From contig SLJA01000301.1 of NCBI GenBank assembly GCA_007135355.1, forward strand, positions 1-7,189: a DNA stretch of 7,189 nucleotides, in the 5' to 3' direction. The notes under the pieces are model-generated. The model was not told the DNA's origin, did not search any database, and was given only the letters and a program-made list of their open reading frames with translations. Position numbers and translations under genes: made by a program. Source of the DNA: Wenzhouxiangella sp. (lineage in GTDB: Bacteria > Pseudomonadota > Gammaproteobacteria > Xanthomonadales > Wenzhouxiangellaceae). Positions within the stretch are counted from its first letter, which is position 1. Every line of letters begins with the position of its first letter. Below, piece by piece: positions 1 through 5,889 of the stretch.

Positions 1-297
1 GTGGCCCGCTTTGTCCAGCAGTTCAACCTGAACGTCTTCCTGGTCGGCGATGGTAGCGTCAATATCCAGCCGGACAACATCACCTGCACCAGCAACTGTA
101 CCGAGGTGTTCAATGACGGCACCGTGCTGACGCTCACGGCCACACCGGAGCCGGGTTTCCTGTTCAACGGCTGGACCGGGGTGTGCACGGGTACCGGCAC
201 CTGCAACGTGACGATGAGCCAGAACCGCTCGGTGGCGGCGGAGTTCATCGAGCAGCCGACCGGTGACGTGATCTTCCAGGATCGGTTCGAGGATTAG
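1..297 (+). CDS. C-terminal part of secreted protein with InlB B-repeat-like domain (5' end outside window)
   Basis: This is the 3' end of a longer gene. The frame is open to the left edge, and the GTG at base 1 is probably an internal Val. The visible 98 residues hold one bacterial repeat domain of the divergent InlB B-repeat type (about residues 8-83). Its signatures are G-D-G-S-V near 16-20, F-N-D-G-T-V-L-T-L-T-A-T-P near 37-49, and G-W-T-G-V-C-T-G-T-G-T-C at 57-68. Cys29/Cys33 and Cys62/Cys68 form two close pairs, likely disulfides, which implies an exported protein. The first residues (A-R-F-V-Q-Q) resemble the end of this repeat (A-E-F-I-E-Q, 80-85), so another copy probably lies just upstream. 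The protein ends in V-I-F-Q-D-R-F-E-D, a tail shared with the next gene. The gap to that gene is 15 bases, so the two are probably co-transcribed. The role is unknown; adhesion or a surface-exposed enzyme appendage is plausible. Confidence 0.8.
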   Translation: MARFVQQFNLNVFLVGDGSVNIQPDNITCTSNCTEVFNDGTVLTLTATPEPGFLFNGWTGVCTGTGTCNVTMSQNRSVAAEFIEQPTGDVIFQDRFED

Positions 298-312
298 TCG
301 AGGCCAGCACTG

Positions 313-2040
313 ATGCGAATTTCAACAATTACTTTTGCCGTCATCGCCCTGCTGGCATCCACGCCGGCCTCGGCTCAGATTGCCGATTGGCGGGGCCTGG
401 CAACAGAGAACTGGTTCAATGATGTCAACTGGAACCCGGAGGCTATCCCGGCTGCCGGCATCAATGTCATCATCGATACCACCTCGCCCAACCCGACCAC
501 GCTGGCCGGGGCGGCAACACCCAGCCTGGGGGCGGTGCAGGTCGGGCCGTCCGGTACCGGTGACCTGCTCATCGAGCTGGGTGGCAAGCTCAACAACAAC
601 GGCATTGGCATACTCGGTACGCAACCGGACAGCCTGGGCTTTGTGACGATCAGGGATGCCGGCTCGGAGTGGAGAATCGACAATAATCTGGTTGTCGGAG
701 AACAGGGCGCCGGCTTGCTTCAGCTTCGAAGTAGCGGCTATCTACTCAACAACAATGCGCGCATCGGCAACAGCGCCAGCGGCTTCGGCGCGGCGTCGGT
801 GTGGTCGGGGTCGAACTGGGTCAGTCTGGGTAATCTGTTTGTTGCCCATTCCGGCTCCGGTTCACTCGACATCCGAGGCGGCGATTCCGCAGTATTCAAC
901 CAGGCCCAGGCATTCGTTGGCTACGCCGGCGGCGGTGAAGGCAGCGTGCGGGTGCGTCAGGGCGGCGGCTGGGCGTCTTTTGCCGATGTATTCATTGGCC
1001 GTGAAGGACAGGGCAAGCTCGATATTGAAAGTGGCGGGGTCGTGGTGGTCACCAGCGACAGCAGCAGCTTTGTCGGCGCCCTGCCCGGCGGGGCTGGTGA
1101 AGTGACGGTCACCGGCCCAGGCTCACGCTGGACGACGACGGCCAGCCTGATCGTTGGCGTTAGTGGCAATGGCCAGCTCGACGTCGCCAATGGCGGTGAG
1201 GTGACTGCCGATATCCTGTCGATCGGCGACCTGGAAACCGGCGTCGGCGCCGTCACCGTCGGCGAGGACGCTGTCCTGTCGTCCGACAATGACATTCTGG
1301 TCGGCAGGTTGGGTTCGGGCAGCCTGTTCATCGAAGGAGGCGAAGTGAACAGTGGGCGTTTCGGGCTGATCGGCAACGACCCGGGCGGATTTGGCGAAGT
1401 TCACTTGACGGCAAGTGCGCGCTGGACCAGTCAGGAATCTGTTTTTGTCGGCAACTTTGGGAGCGGAGTTCTCACCATCGGCCCTGATGCGGAGTTGATA
1501 TCGGGCGGCGGGGTGAGAGTCTCTACCGTACCAGGTGGCTCGGCACGGCTTGACCTGAGTGGTTCCCTCACGGCCAACGCCGCAAGAGGCGGCACACAAG
1601 TTGACGGTGGTGGCCTGCTCAGGGGCACCGGACTCATCGACGGCGGTCTGACCGTGCGCGGGCTGGGTTTCGTGGCGCCGGGGCTGGATCCGGGCGAGAT
1701 CGGAGAACTGCAAGTGTCAAGATTGAACATGGATTCGGTCGACGCCGTGCTGAGGATTGATCTGGGCCCACCCCCGATTTCCGACCGGATCATCGTTTCC
1801 GGCGACGTGATTCTCAATGGCTTGCTGCACGCCAGCGATGCCGGCGGCTTCGCGCCGGGTGTCTACACTCTGATCACCTACACCGGGACCCTGACTGACA
1901 GCGGCCTGGCGATTGACTTGCTACCGCCGCTCCCACCCGGCTATGGCGCATGGATCGACACGAGCACTCAGCCTGGGGAGGTGCGGCTGGTCATTGATGA
2001 ACTTTCCGATGAAGTGTTTTCGGATCGCTTCGAGATCTAG
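313..2040 (+). CDS. Exported beta-helix protein with T5SS/PEP-CTERM-associated repeats
   Basis: A 575-residue protein, probably surface or extracellular. Residues 1-21 form a signal peptide (basic M-R-I start, hydrophobic core, cleavage after A-S-A, leaving Q22). The mature start has a W-R-G...N-W-F-N...N-W-N-P pattern common at the start of autotransporter-like passengers. Residues 72-422 hold seven copies of a 49-53 residue repeat, with L-x-V-G-x-x-G-x-G units near 75, 126, 175, 226, 279, 328 and 377. This is the T5SS/PEP-CTERM-associated repeat pattern and should fold as a right-handed beta-helix. Residues 438-562 look like the region that usually caps such passengers (G-T-G-L-I-D-G, F-V-A-P-G, G-V-Y-T-L-I-T-Y). 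No beta-barrel translocator and no PEP-CTERM helix follow; the protein ends in V-F-S-D-R-F-E-I. The ATG start is supported by GAGG at 300-303 with a 9-base spacer. Function is unknown; an adhesive or matrix role is inferred. Confidence 0.88.
   Translation: MRISTITFAVIALLASTPASAQIADWRGLATENWFNDVNWNPEAIPAAGINVIIDTTSPNPTTLAGAATPSLGAVQVGPSGTGDLLIELGGKLNNNGIGILGTQPDSLGFVTIRDAGSEWRIDNNLVVGEQGAGLLQLRSSGYLLNNNARIGNSASGFGAASVWSGSNWVSLGNLFVAHSGSGSLDIRGGDSAVFNQAQAFVGYAGGGEGSVRVRQGGGWASFADVFIGREGQGKLDIESGGVVVVTSDSSSFVGALPGGAGEVTVTGPGSRWTTTASLIVGVSGNGQLDVANGGEVTADILSIGDLETGVGAVTVGEDAVLSSDNDILVGRLGSGSLFIEGGEVNSGRFGLIGNDPGGFGEVHLTASARWTSQESVFVGNFGSGVLTIGPDAELISGGGVRVSTVPGGSARLDLSGSLTANAARGGTQVDGGGLLRGTGLIDGGLTVRGLGFVAPGLDPGEIGELQVSRLNMDSVDAVLRIDLGPPPISDRIIVSGDVILNGLLHASDAGGFAPGVYTLITYTGTLTDSGLAIDLLPPLPPGYGAWIDTSTQPGEVRLVIDELSDEVFSDRFEI
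526..1578 (+). repeat. Seven degenerate ~150-base coding repeats (beta-helix units)
   Basis: The repeats are visible in the protein rather than as near-identical DNA. Each unit carries L-x-V-G-x-x-G-x-G-x-L-x-I, a Gly-rich turn, a second I-G/V-G strand, then V-x-V and a W near the end (W120, W169, W220, W273, W371; the W is lost in units 5 and 7). Spacing between units is 51, 49, 51, 53, 49 and 49 residues. The strong divergence between copies argues for an old array rather than recent slippage expansion. Confidence 0.8.
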
Positions 2041-2149
2041 TGGTCCGTCAACCTGATAATTGCGGGTTCAGCGTTCCTGTGGCGCTTCGCTGCAAGGCAG
2101 GACCCGCAGGGAACGGGAATATGGCGCAGGTTTCGTATAGTCTGGTCAA
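2041..2149 (+). other. Intergenic spacer with nested inverted repeats
   Basis: There is no gene in these 109 bases. A 7-bp inverted repeat, TGCGGGT at 2061-2067 and ACCCGCA at 2102-2108, encloses smaller ones: CCTG 2076-2079 with CAGG 2098-2101, and GCG-CTT-CGC at 2082-2090. A second pairing, GTTCC 2073-2077 with GGAAC 2110-2114, overlaps the first stem and could be an alternative fold or pseudoknot. No T-run follows, so this is not a standard intrinsic terminator. It could attenuate read-through from the upstream surface-protein operon, or be a palindromic repeat or operator in front of the kinase gene. Confidence 0.35.
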
Positions 2150-2150
2150 A
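2136..2150 (+). promoter_or_regulatory. Candidate promoter -10 box for the kinase gene, possibly leaderless
   Basis: TATAGT at 2136-2141 is a good -10 hexamer, and only 8 bases separate it from the ATG at 2150, so transcription would begin at or next to the start codon. No Shine-Dalgarno sequence precedes the ATG (the bases are CTGGTCAA), which fits a leaderless mRNA. No convincing sigma-70 -35 box is seen at the standard spacing. GGGAAC at 2109-2114 with CGTAT at 2134-2138 resembles an ECF-type promoter, but its 19-base spacer is longer than usual. Confidence 0.35.
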
Positions 2151-4984
2151 TGACCGCGGCCTTCAACCCTCAACTTTGGCGCCGGGTTGATACAGTTCTA
2201 GATGAACTGCTCGACCACCCGCCCGATGAGCGGCTGGCCCGCCTGAGTGAGATGGCTTTGGAGCTGGAGGTGCGTGAGCGTGTCGAGCGCCTGCTCATCA
2301 AGCTTGACCACCCCGGCTTGCTTGACGCCACCGATGTGACGCTGAGCGGACTGGCCGCCAAGCTGACCGAATCGGGCCTGGAAGGCCGGGAGTTTGGTCC
2401 TTACAGGCTGGAATCCTTGATCGGTCGCGGTGGCATGTCTGCAGTTTACCGGGCTCACCGTACCGACGGCAGCTTCGATGAACCGGTCGCGGTCAAGGTA
2501 TTGTCCAGTGCCTTGCTGGCTTTGGACTGGCGGGAGCGCTTTCAGCGCGAAGCGAGATATCTGTCTCAACTGCGACATCCAGGCATTGCCACCTTGCTTG
2601 ATGCCGGGGTCGCTGAAGACGGCACACCGTACCTGGTCACCGAACTGGTCGAGGGCCAGCCCATCCACATTCATAGCCAAAATACCGGGCTCGATATTCG
2701 TCAGCGCATTGACCTGATGGTGGCACTGTGCGACATCGTGGCATTCTCACAGAAGCGCCTTTTTGTGCACCGCGACATCAAGCCGGAGAATGTGCTGGTG
2801 ACCATAGACGGGCGGGTCAAGCTGATGGACTTCGGCATCGCCCGACAGCTGGTCAATGAGGACGGTGAACAGACCGCCATGACGCGCGTATTCACCCCCG
2901 GCTACGCAGCCCCCGAGCAGCTCGCCGGCGAACCGGTCAGTACCGCAACCGATGTGTTTTCGCTGGGCGCGCTGCTCTACCAGTTGCTGACCGACGCGCC
3001 GCCGTTCGAGGACACAACGGCCAACCGAATTGCAGACACACCCATCGTGCCGCCCTCCAGGCGCACCACCAGCCGCGAAGACCTGAGCGCTGGTGAGCGA
3101 ACCCTGAACGCTCGCCTGCTCCATGGCGACCTCGACAACATTGTACGCAAGGCCCTCGAAGGGCTGCCCGAACGACGCTATGCCAATGCCGCCGAGATGG
3201 GCGAAGACCTCCGCGCCTGGCTGGAGCATCGCCCGGTATCGGCGCGCGCTCCCGGACTGGCTTATCGCACGCGTTTGTTCGTCCGGCGCCATCCGGCCTT
3301 TACCGGCGCCATGGCGGCGTTGTTCCTGGTCGGATCAGCCGGTGTTGCCACCACCTTGTGGCAGGCCAACGAGGCCCGCCTGCACGCAGCGCAGGCGGTT
3401 TCGGAGTCTCAACGCGCCCAGGCGGTGAACGATTTTCTGGTCCAGCTGTTCGAGTCTACCGGGCCCGAGAGCGCCCGCGGCAACATCCCGAGCGCTCTCG
3501 ACTTGCTCGACACCGGCGCTCACCAGATAGAAATCTCCTTTCGAGAGACGCCCGCGCTGCAGGCGGAGCTGATGATTCTGGTTGGCGATCTTTACCGCCA
3601 GCTTGAGGGGCTTGATCGGTCGCAGGCATTGCTGAGTCGTGCAGTCGGGATTGCCCGCGAGCTGGGCGACAGGGAGCTGCTGGCACTGGCGCTGCACAAG
3701 CAGGGCTACCTGGACTTTGTTCGCGCCCGGCATGGGCGCGCTCTGGAAGCGCTGGAAGAATCCGAGCGACTGCTGAAAGCTGCCGACCGCATCCCCGGTA
3801 CTCGCCACGCTGCGCTGATGCAGCAACTCATCATGACCTTGTCCCAGTTGGGCCGGGTAGACGAGGCCCTGGAGCGGGCTGAAGAGGCCCTGACCCGAGC
3901 CAGAAAGTCCACCGAACTAAACCCGGCCGCGCTGTTTGACTACCTGTGGAGCATGGCAAACGCGCTGATGGGCGCCGGCCGATTCAAGGATGCAGAACCC
4001 CTGCTGCGCGAAGCCATGGCGCTGGACTTCGATAGCGCCGGCGCCCTGACTCGACTAGGCCCGGTCCATGGCAATCTCGCGATCGTGCTGAGCAGACAAG
4101 GCGACCTGGAGGAGGCGCTGCAGCATGCCACTACAGCCGTTGAGTTGGCCGAGCAGATCTATCCGCCAGGTCACTATGTTCGCGCACGTCGGTACAACAA
4201 TCTAGGCGCCATGTATGGTCGCGTTGGCCAATTTGAAGCCGCCGCTGAGGCGATTTCGCGGGCGTTGGAGGTGCTCGAAGCTCGCCACCCGGATGGCAAG
4301 CATCCGTCACTGGCTTCCACCTACAACAACCTCGCCACGAATCTTGGCGGTGTCGAGCGCTATGCCGAAGCCGAGCCCTATCAGCGGCGAGCCCGAGACC
4401 TGGCCCGAGAATTGTTCGGCGAACGCGACCTGCGCTATGCCGTGGCGACGGCCAACCTGGGTTACTTGCAAATCCGACTTCACCGCCTTGATGAAGCCGA
4501 CAGTCTGCTGGCAGAAGCACTGGATATTCGCCTGGAAAAACTGGGAGAGGGACACAACACTGTTGGCGCCACCCTGACATGGCTGGCCAAACTGCGCCTG
4601 GCCGAGGGTAGCGCCGAACGCTCGCTTCAATATGCGGATGAGGCGTTGGAGCTGTACCGGAATAACGGCTGGGAGAAAGCGGACGACCTGATCGAGGCCC
4701 TGCGCTTTCGCGCTGCCGCACTGATCGCGCTGGAGCGCCACTATGAGGCTCGCACAGCCTACCAGCAGGCGCAGCAGCTGACCGACCAGGCTGGCATCAA
4801 TGCCGGACAGGCCGGTATGAAGCTGCTCGCTGACCATACCAGTTTTCTTTCCGCGCAGAACGACCCCGAGGCGAAGGGGCTTGCATCCCGGGCGCTGGAA
4901 GCCCACCAAGGTTTCTACGGCGTCGACCACATTGCCACCCGACGCATGCAAGCTTTGGTCAGTCGAACAGAAACACCGAGGTGA
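2150..4984 (+). CDS. Membrane-anchored Hanks-type Ser/Thr protein kinase with C-terminal TPR array
   Basis: A 944-residue kinase expected to phosphorylate Ser/Thr of cytoplasmic targets, most likely the sigma factor encoded next door. Residues 1-75 are a helical leader typical of this TPR-kinase subfamily. The kinase domain covers about 84-360 and has all catalytic features: Gly loop G-R-G-G-M-S-A-V-Y (92-100), Lys116 in V-A-V-K, Glu134 in the alphaC helix, H207-R208-D209 with Asn214, D227-F228-G229, and activation loop Thr243, Thr246 and Thr249 before A254-P255-E256. It should be active. One hydrophobic segment (about 383-404), preceded by R-R-H-P, is a transmembrane helix that would leave the kinase inside and the C-terminus outside. 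Residues 405-930 are helical with several TPR units, clearest at about 685-840 (Y-N-N-L-G, Y-N-N-L-A, A-N-L-G-Y). The TPRs are the likely sensor or partner-binding part. There are no PASTA repeats, so a peptidoglycan-sensing PknB role is unlikely. The ATG at 2150 is chosen from domain completeness and the -10 box just upstream. Confidence 0.92.
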   Translation: MTAAFNPQLWRRVDTVLDELLDHPPDERLARLSEMALELEVRERVERLLIKLDHPGLLDATDVTLSGLAAKLTESGLEGREFGPYRLESLIGRGGMSAVYRAHRTDGSFDEPVAVKVLSSALLALDWRERFQREARYLSQLRHPGIATLLDAGVAEDGTPYLVTELVEGQPIHIHSQNTGLDIRQRIDLMVALCDIVAFSQKRLFVHRDIKPENVLVTIDGRVKLMDFGIARQLVNEDGEQTAMTRVFTPGYAAPEQLAGEPVSTATDVFSLGALLYQLLTDAPPFEDTTANRIADTPIVPPSRRTTSREDLSAGERTLNARLLHGDLDNIVRKALEGLPERRYANAAEMGEDLRAWLEHRPVSARAPGLAYRTRLFVRRHPAFTGAMAALFLVGSAGVATTLWQANEARLHAAQAVSESQRAQAVNDFLVQLFESTGPESARGNIPSALDLLDTGAHQIEISFRETPALQAELMILVGDLYRQLEGLDRSQALLSRAVGIARELGDRELLALALHKQGYLDFVRARHGRALEALEESERLLKAADRIPGTRHAALMQQLIMTLSQLGRVDEALERAEEALTRARKSTELNPAALFDYLWSMANALMGAGRFKDAEPLLREAMALDFDSAGALTRLGPVHGNLAIVLSRQGDLEEALQHATTAVELAEQIYPPGHYVRARRYNNLGAMYGRVGQFEAAAEAISRALEVLEARHPDGKHPSLASTYNNLATNLGGVERYAEAEPYQRRARDLARELFGERDLRYAVATANLGYLQIRLHRLDEADSLLAEALDIRLEKLGEGHNTVGATLTWLAKLRLAEGSAERSLQYADEALELYRNNGWEKADDLIEALRFRAAALIALERHYEARTAYQQAQQLTDQAGINAGQAGMKLLADHTSFLSAQNDPEAKGLASRALEAHQGFYGVDHIATRRMQALVSRTETPR
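3296..3361 (+). other. Transmembrane helix of the kinase
   Basis: Codons for kinase residues 383-404 encode an uncharged stretch rich in Ala, Gly, Leu, Val and Phe. It is flanked by R-R-H-P on the N-terminal side and by a charged helical region (N-E-A-R) after it. The positive-inside rule places the kinase domain in the cytoplasm and the TPR region in the periplasm. Confidence 0.75.
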
Positions 4985-5000
4985 GCGGGCAGTGACCCAC

Positions 5001-5036
5001 TTCTAGTCGTGGCTGCATGCTTTACTATGCGAGCCA
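5001..5036 (+). promoter_or_regulatory. Candidate promoter for the sigma factor gene, possibly leaderless
   Basis: The spacer between the kinase stop and the sigma gene holds TTCTAG (5001-5006) and, 16 bases later, TACTAT (5023-5028), a fair sigma-70-like pair. The ATG at 5036 lies 7 bases past the -10 box, so a transcript would start at or beside the start codon. No Shine-Dalgarno sequence is visible. The arrangement mirrors that of the kinase gene. The sigma gene may also be reached by read-through from the kinase, since no terminator is seen in the 51-base gap. Confidence 0.3.
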
Positions 5037-5587
5037 TGTCGCCTCCGGAAACCAACATTACCGGGCTGCTGGGCTCTGATAGTCCTGACCTGTCGGAACT
5101 ATTCGAGCACCTGTACCCCGAGCTGAAAAAACTGGCCATGGCCCGCTTGGCGTCGCTGGCGCCTGGCAGAACGGTCACGCCAACCGTGTTGGTGCACGAG
5201 GCCTACATGAAGCTGGTCAAATCCGAACATCTGGACCTCAAGGGCCGGCGGTACTTCTTTGCCTGTGCCGGTCGCGTCATGCACGACGTCTTGATCGACC
5301 ACCTGCGGGCTGGCAATACGGCCAAGCGAGGCGGGCAACTCCTGAGGGTAACCTTCTCCGAAGAGCTGCCCGTTGCAAACCCGGAGAGAGGCTTGCTGGA
5401 TCTGGAACGTGCACTTCAAGAGCTGGAGCAGATCGATCAGCAGCAGCGTGAACTGGTCGACATGAGGTTTTTCGCCGGATTGACGCTCAGGGAAATTTCC
5501 GAACTGACAGAAACCCCGTACCGCACCGTTCAGCGCCGCTGGGAACGAGCCCGTGCCTTTCTTCACCTCCGCCTGGACACCGCTTGA
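5036..5587 (+). CDS. ECF-family RNA polymerase sigma factor, kinase-linked (ECF43-like)
   Basis: Sigma factor of about 183 residues (192 if GTG 5009 is used; numbering below is from that GTG). It belongs to the Sigma70_ECF / Sig-70_X6 type. Region 2 spans about 28-105, with L-V-H-E-A-Y-M-K-L (61-69) and R-R-Y-F-F-A-C-A-G-R-V-M-H-D-V-L-I-D-H-L-R (80-100). Region 4 spans about 132-190, with Q-Q-R-E-L-V-D-M-R-F-F-A-G-L-T-L-R-E-I-S-E-L and a helix-turn-helix ending R-T-V-Q-R-R-W-E-R-A-R. The acidic DAED-type residues before L-V-Q-E in usual ECF region 2.2 are replaced by T57-P58-T59-V60. In ECF43 proteins a kinase-phosphorylated Thr supplies this negative charge, and the kinase gene directly upstream fits that scheme. 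No anti-sigma factor gene is present. I chose ATG 5036 because residues before it are unlike the family and a -10 box sits just upstream; ATG 5027 is an alternative. Confidence 0.9.
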   Translation: MSPPETNITGLLGSDSPDLSELFEHLYPELKKLAMARLASLAPGRTVTPTVLVHEAYMKLVKSEHLDLKGRRYFFACAGRVMHDVLIDHLRAGNTAKRGGQLLRVTFSEELPVANPERGLLDLERALQELEQIDQQQRELVDMRFFAGLTLREISELTETPYRTVQRRWERARAFLHLRLDTA

Positions 5588-5889
5588 AGTTCAGCCTCGT
5601 CCGAACGAAGCCGTTCTTCGAGTGCCGCCAGACGATCCAACAGCTCACGGCGATCCTGTTCCATCTGCGCGCGCAACTCGGCCAGCTCGCTATCCTTTTC
5701 TTTCCGCAGCTCACGCAAAGCCTCGGCCACCAGCCCCTCGAATCCAGCTACTGACAGCGTTTTGTAGCCGGCCGCGTCGACGCCGATCCACTGCGGGAAA
5801 ACCGTTTCGACCTGTTGCGCGATCAAGCCCATCTGCTGGCCCTCGAGACCGCCTTGCAACTGAGGATCGCGCCAGCGGAAGCTGACCCC
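5563..5889 (-). pseudogene. Frame-shifted C-terminal part of the S74 chaperone domain and coiled-coil tail
   Basis: This is the continuation of the fibre-like gene in another frame. Read on the minus strand from the C4 run (5886-5889), it encodes V-S-F-R-W-R-D-P-Q-L then G-L-I-A-Q-Q-V-E and F-P-Q-W-I, followed by K-T-L-S-V-A-G-F-E-G-L-V-A-E-A-L-R-E-L: the conserved second half of a peptidase S74 domain. A heptad-like coiled coil of roughly 40 residues rich in Glu, Arg and Leu ends it, as usual for these trimeric chaperones. It lacks a convincing start of its own (TTG 5859 and a downstream in-frame ATG have no context), so independent expression is unlikely. Restoring one base in the C4 run, or a -1 ribosomal slip on it, would fuse it to the upstream part and give at least 530 residues. 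The 3' end overlaps the sigma gene by 25 bases. Confidence 0.75.

Noticed and set aside
526..1578. Recent tandem duplication or CRISPR-like DNA repeat
   Set aside because: The periodicity exists only at protein level; DNA units are strongly diverged and there are no identical repeats with unique spacers.
957..1713. Long minus-strand open frames across the beta-helix gene
   Set aside because: They are antisense shadows of a GC-rich repeat gene, with low-complexity Pro/Ser/Thr/Arg-rich products and no recognisable motif.
2061..2108. Intrinsic terminator after the beta-helix gene
   Set aside because: A stem can form, but the loop is long, and no T-run follows.
2109..2138. Classical ECF promoter (GGGAAC and CGTAT) autoregulating the kinase
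   Set aside because: The 19-base spacer is outside the usual 16-17 and the promoter consensus of kinase-linked ECF factors is not known to me; kept only as a remark.
4131..4951. Long minus-strand open frames opposite the TPR region of the kinase
   Set aside because: They overlap a strongly supported coding region and have no start context or domain; typical high-GC antisense frames.
5009..5035. GTG at 5009 (or ATG at 5027) as the sigma factor start
   Set aside because: The extra residues are not family-like and would overlap the -10-like box; ATG 5036 leads directly into the conserved domain. Not fully excluded.
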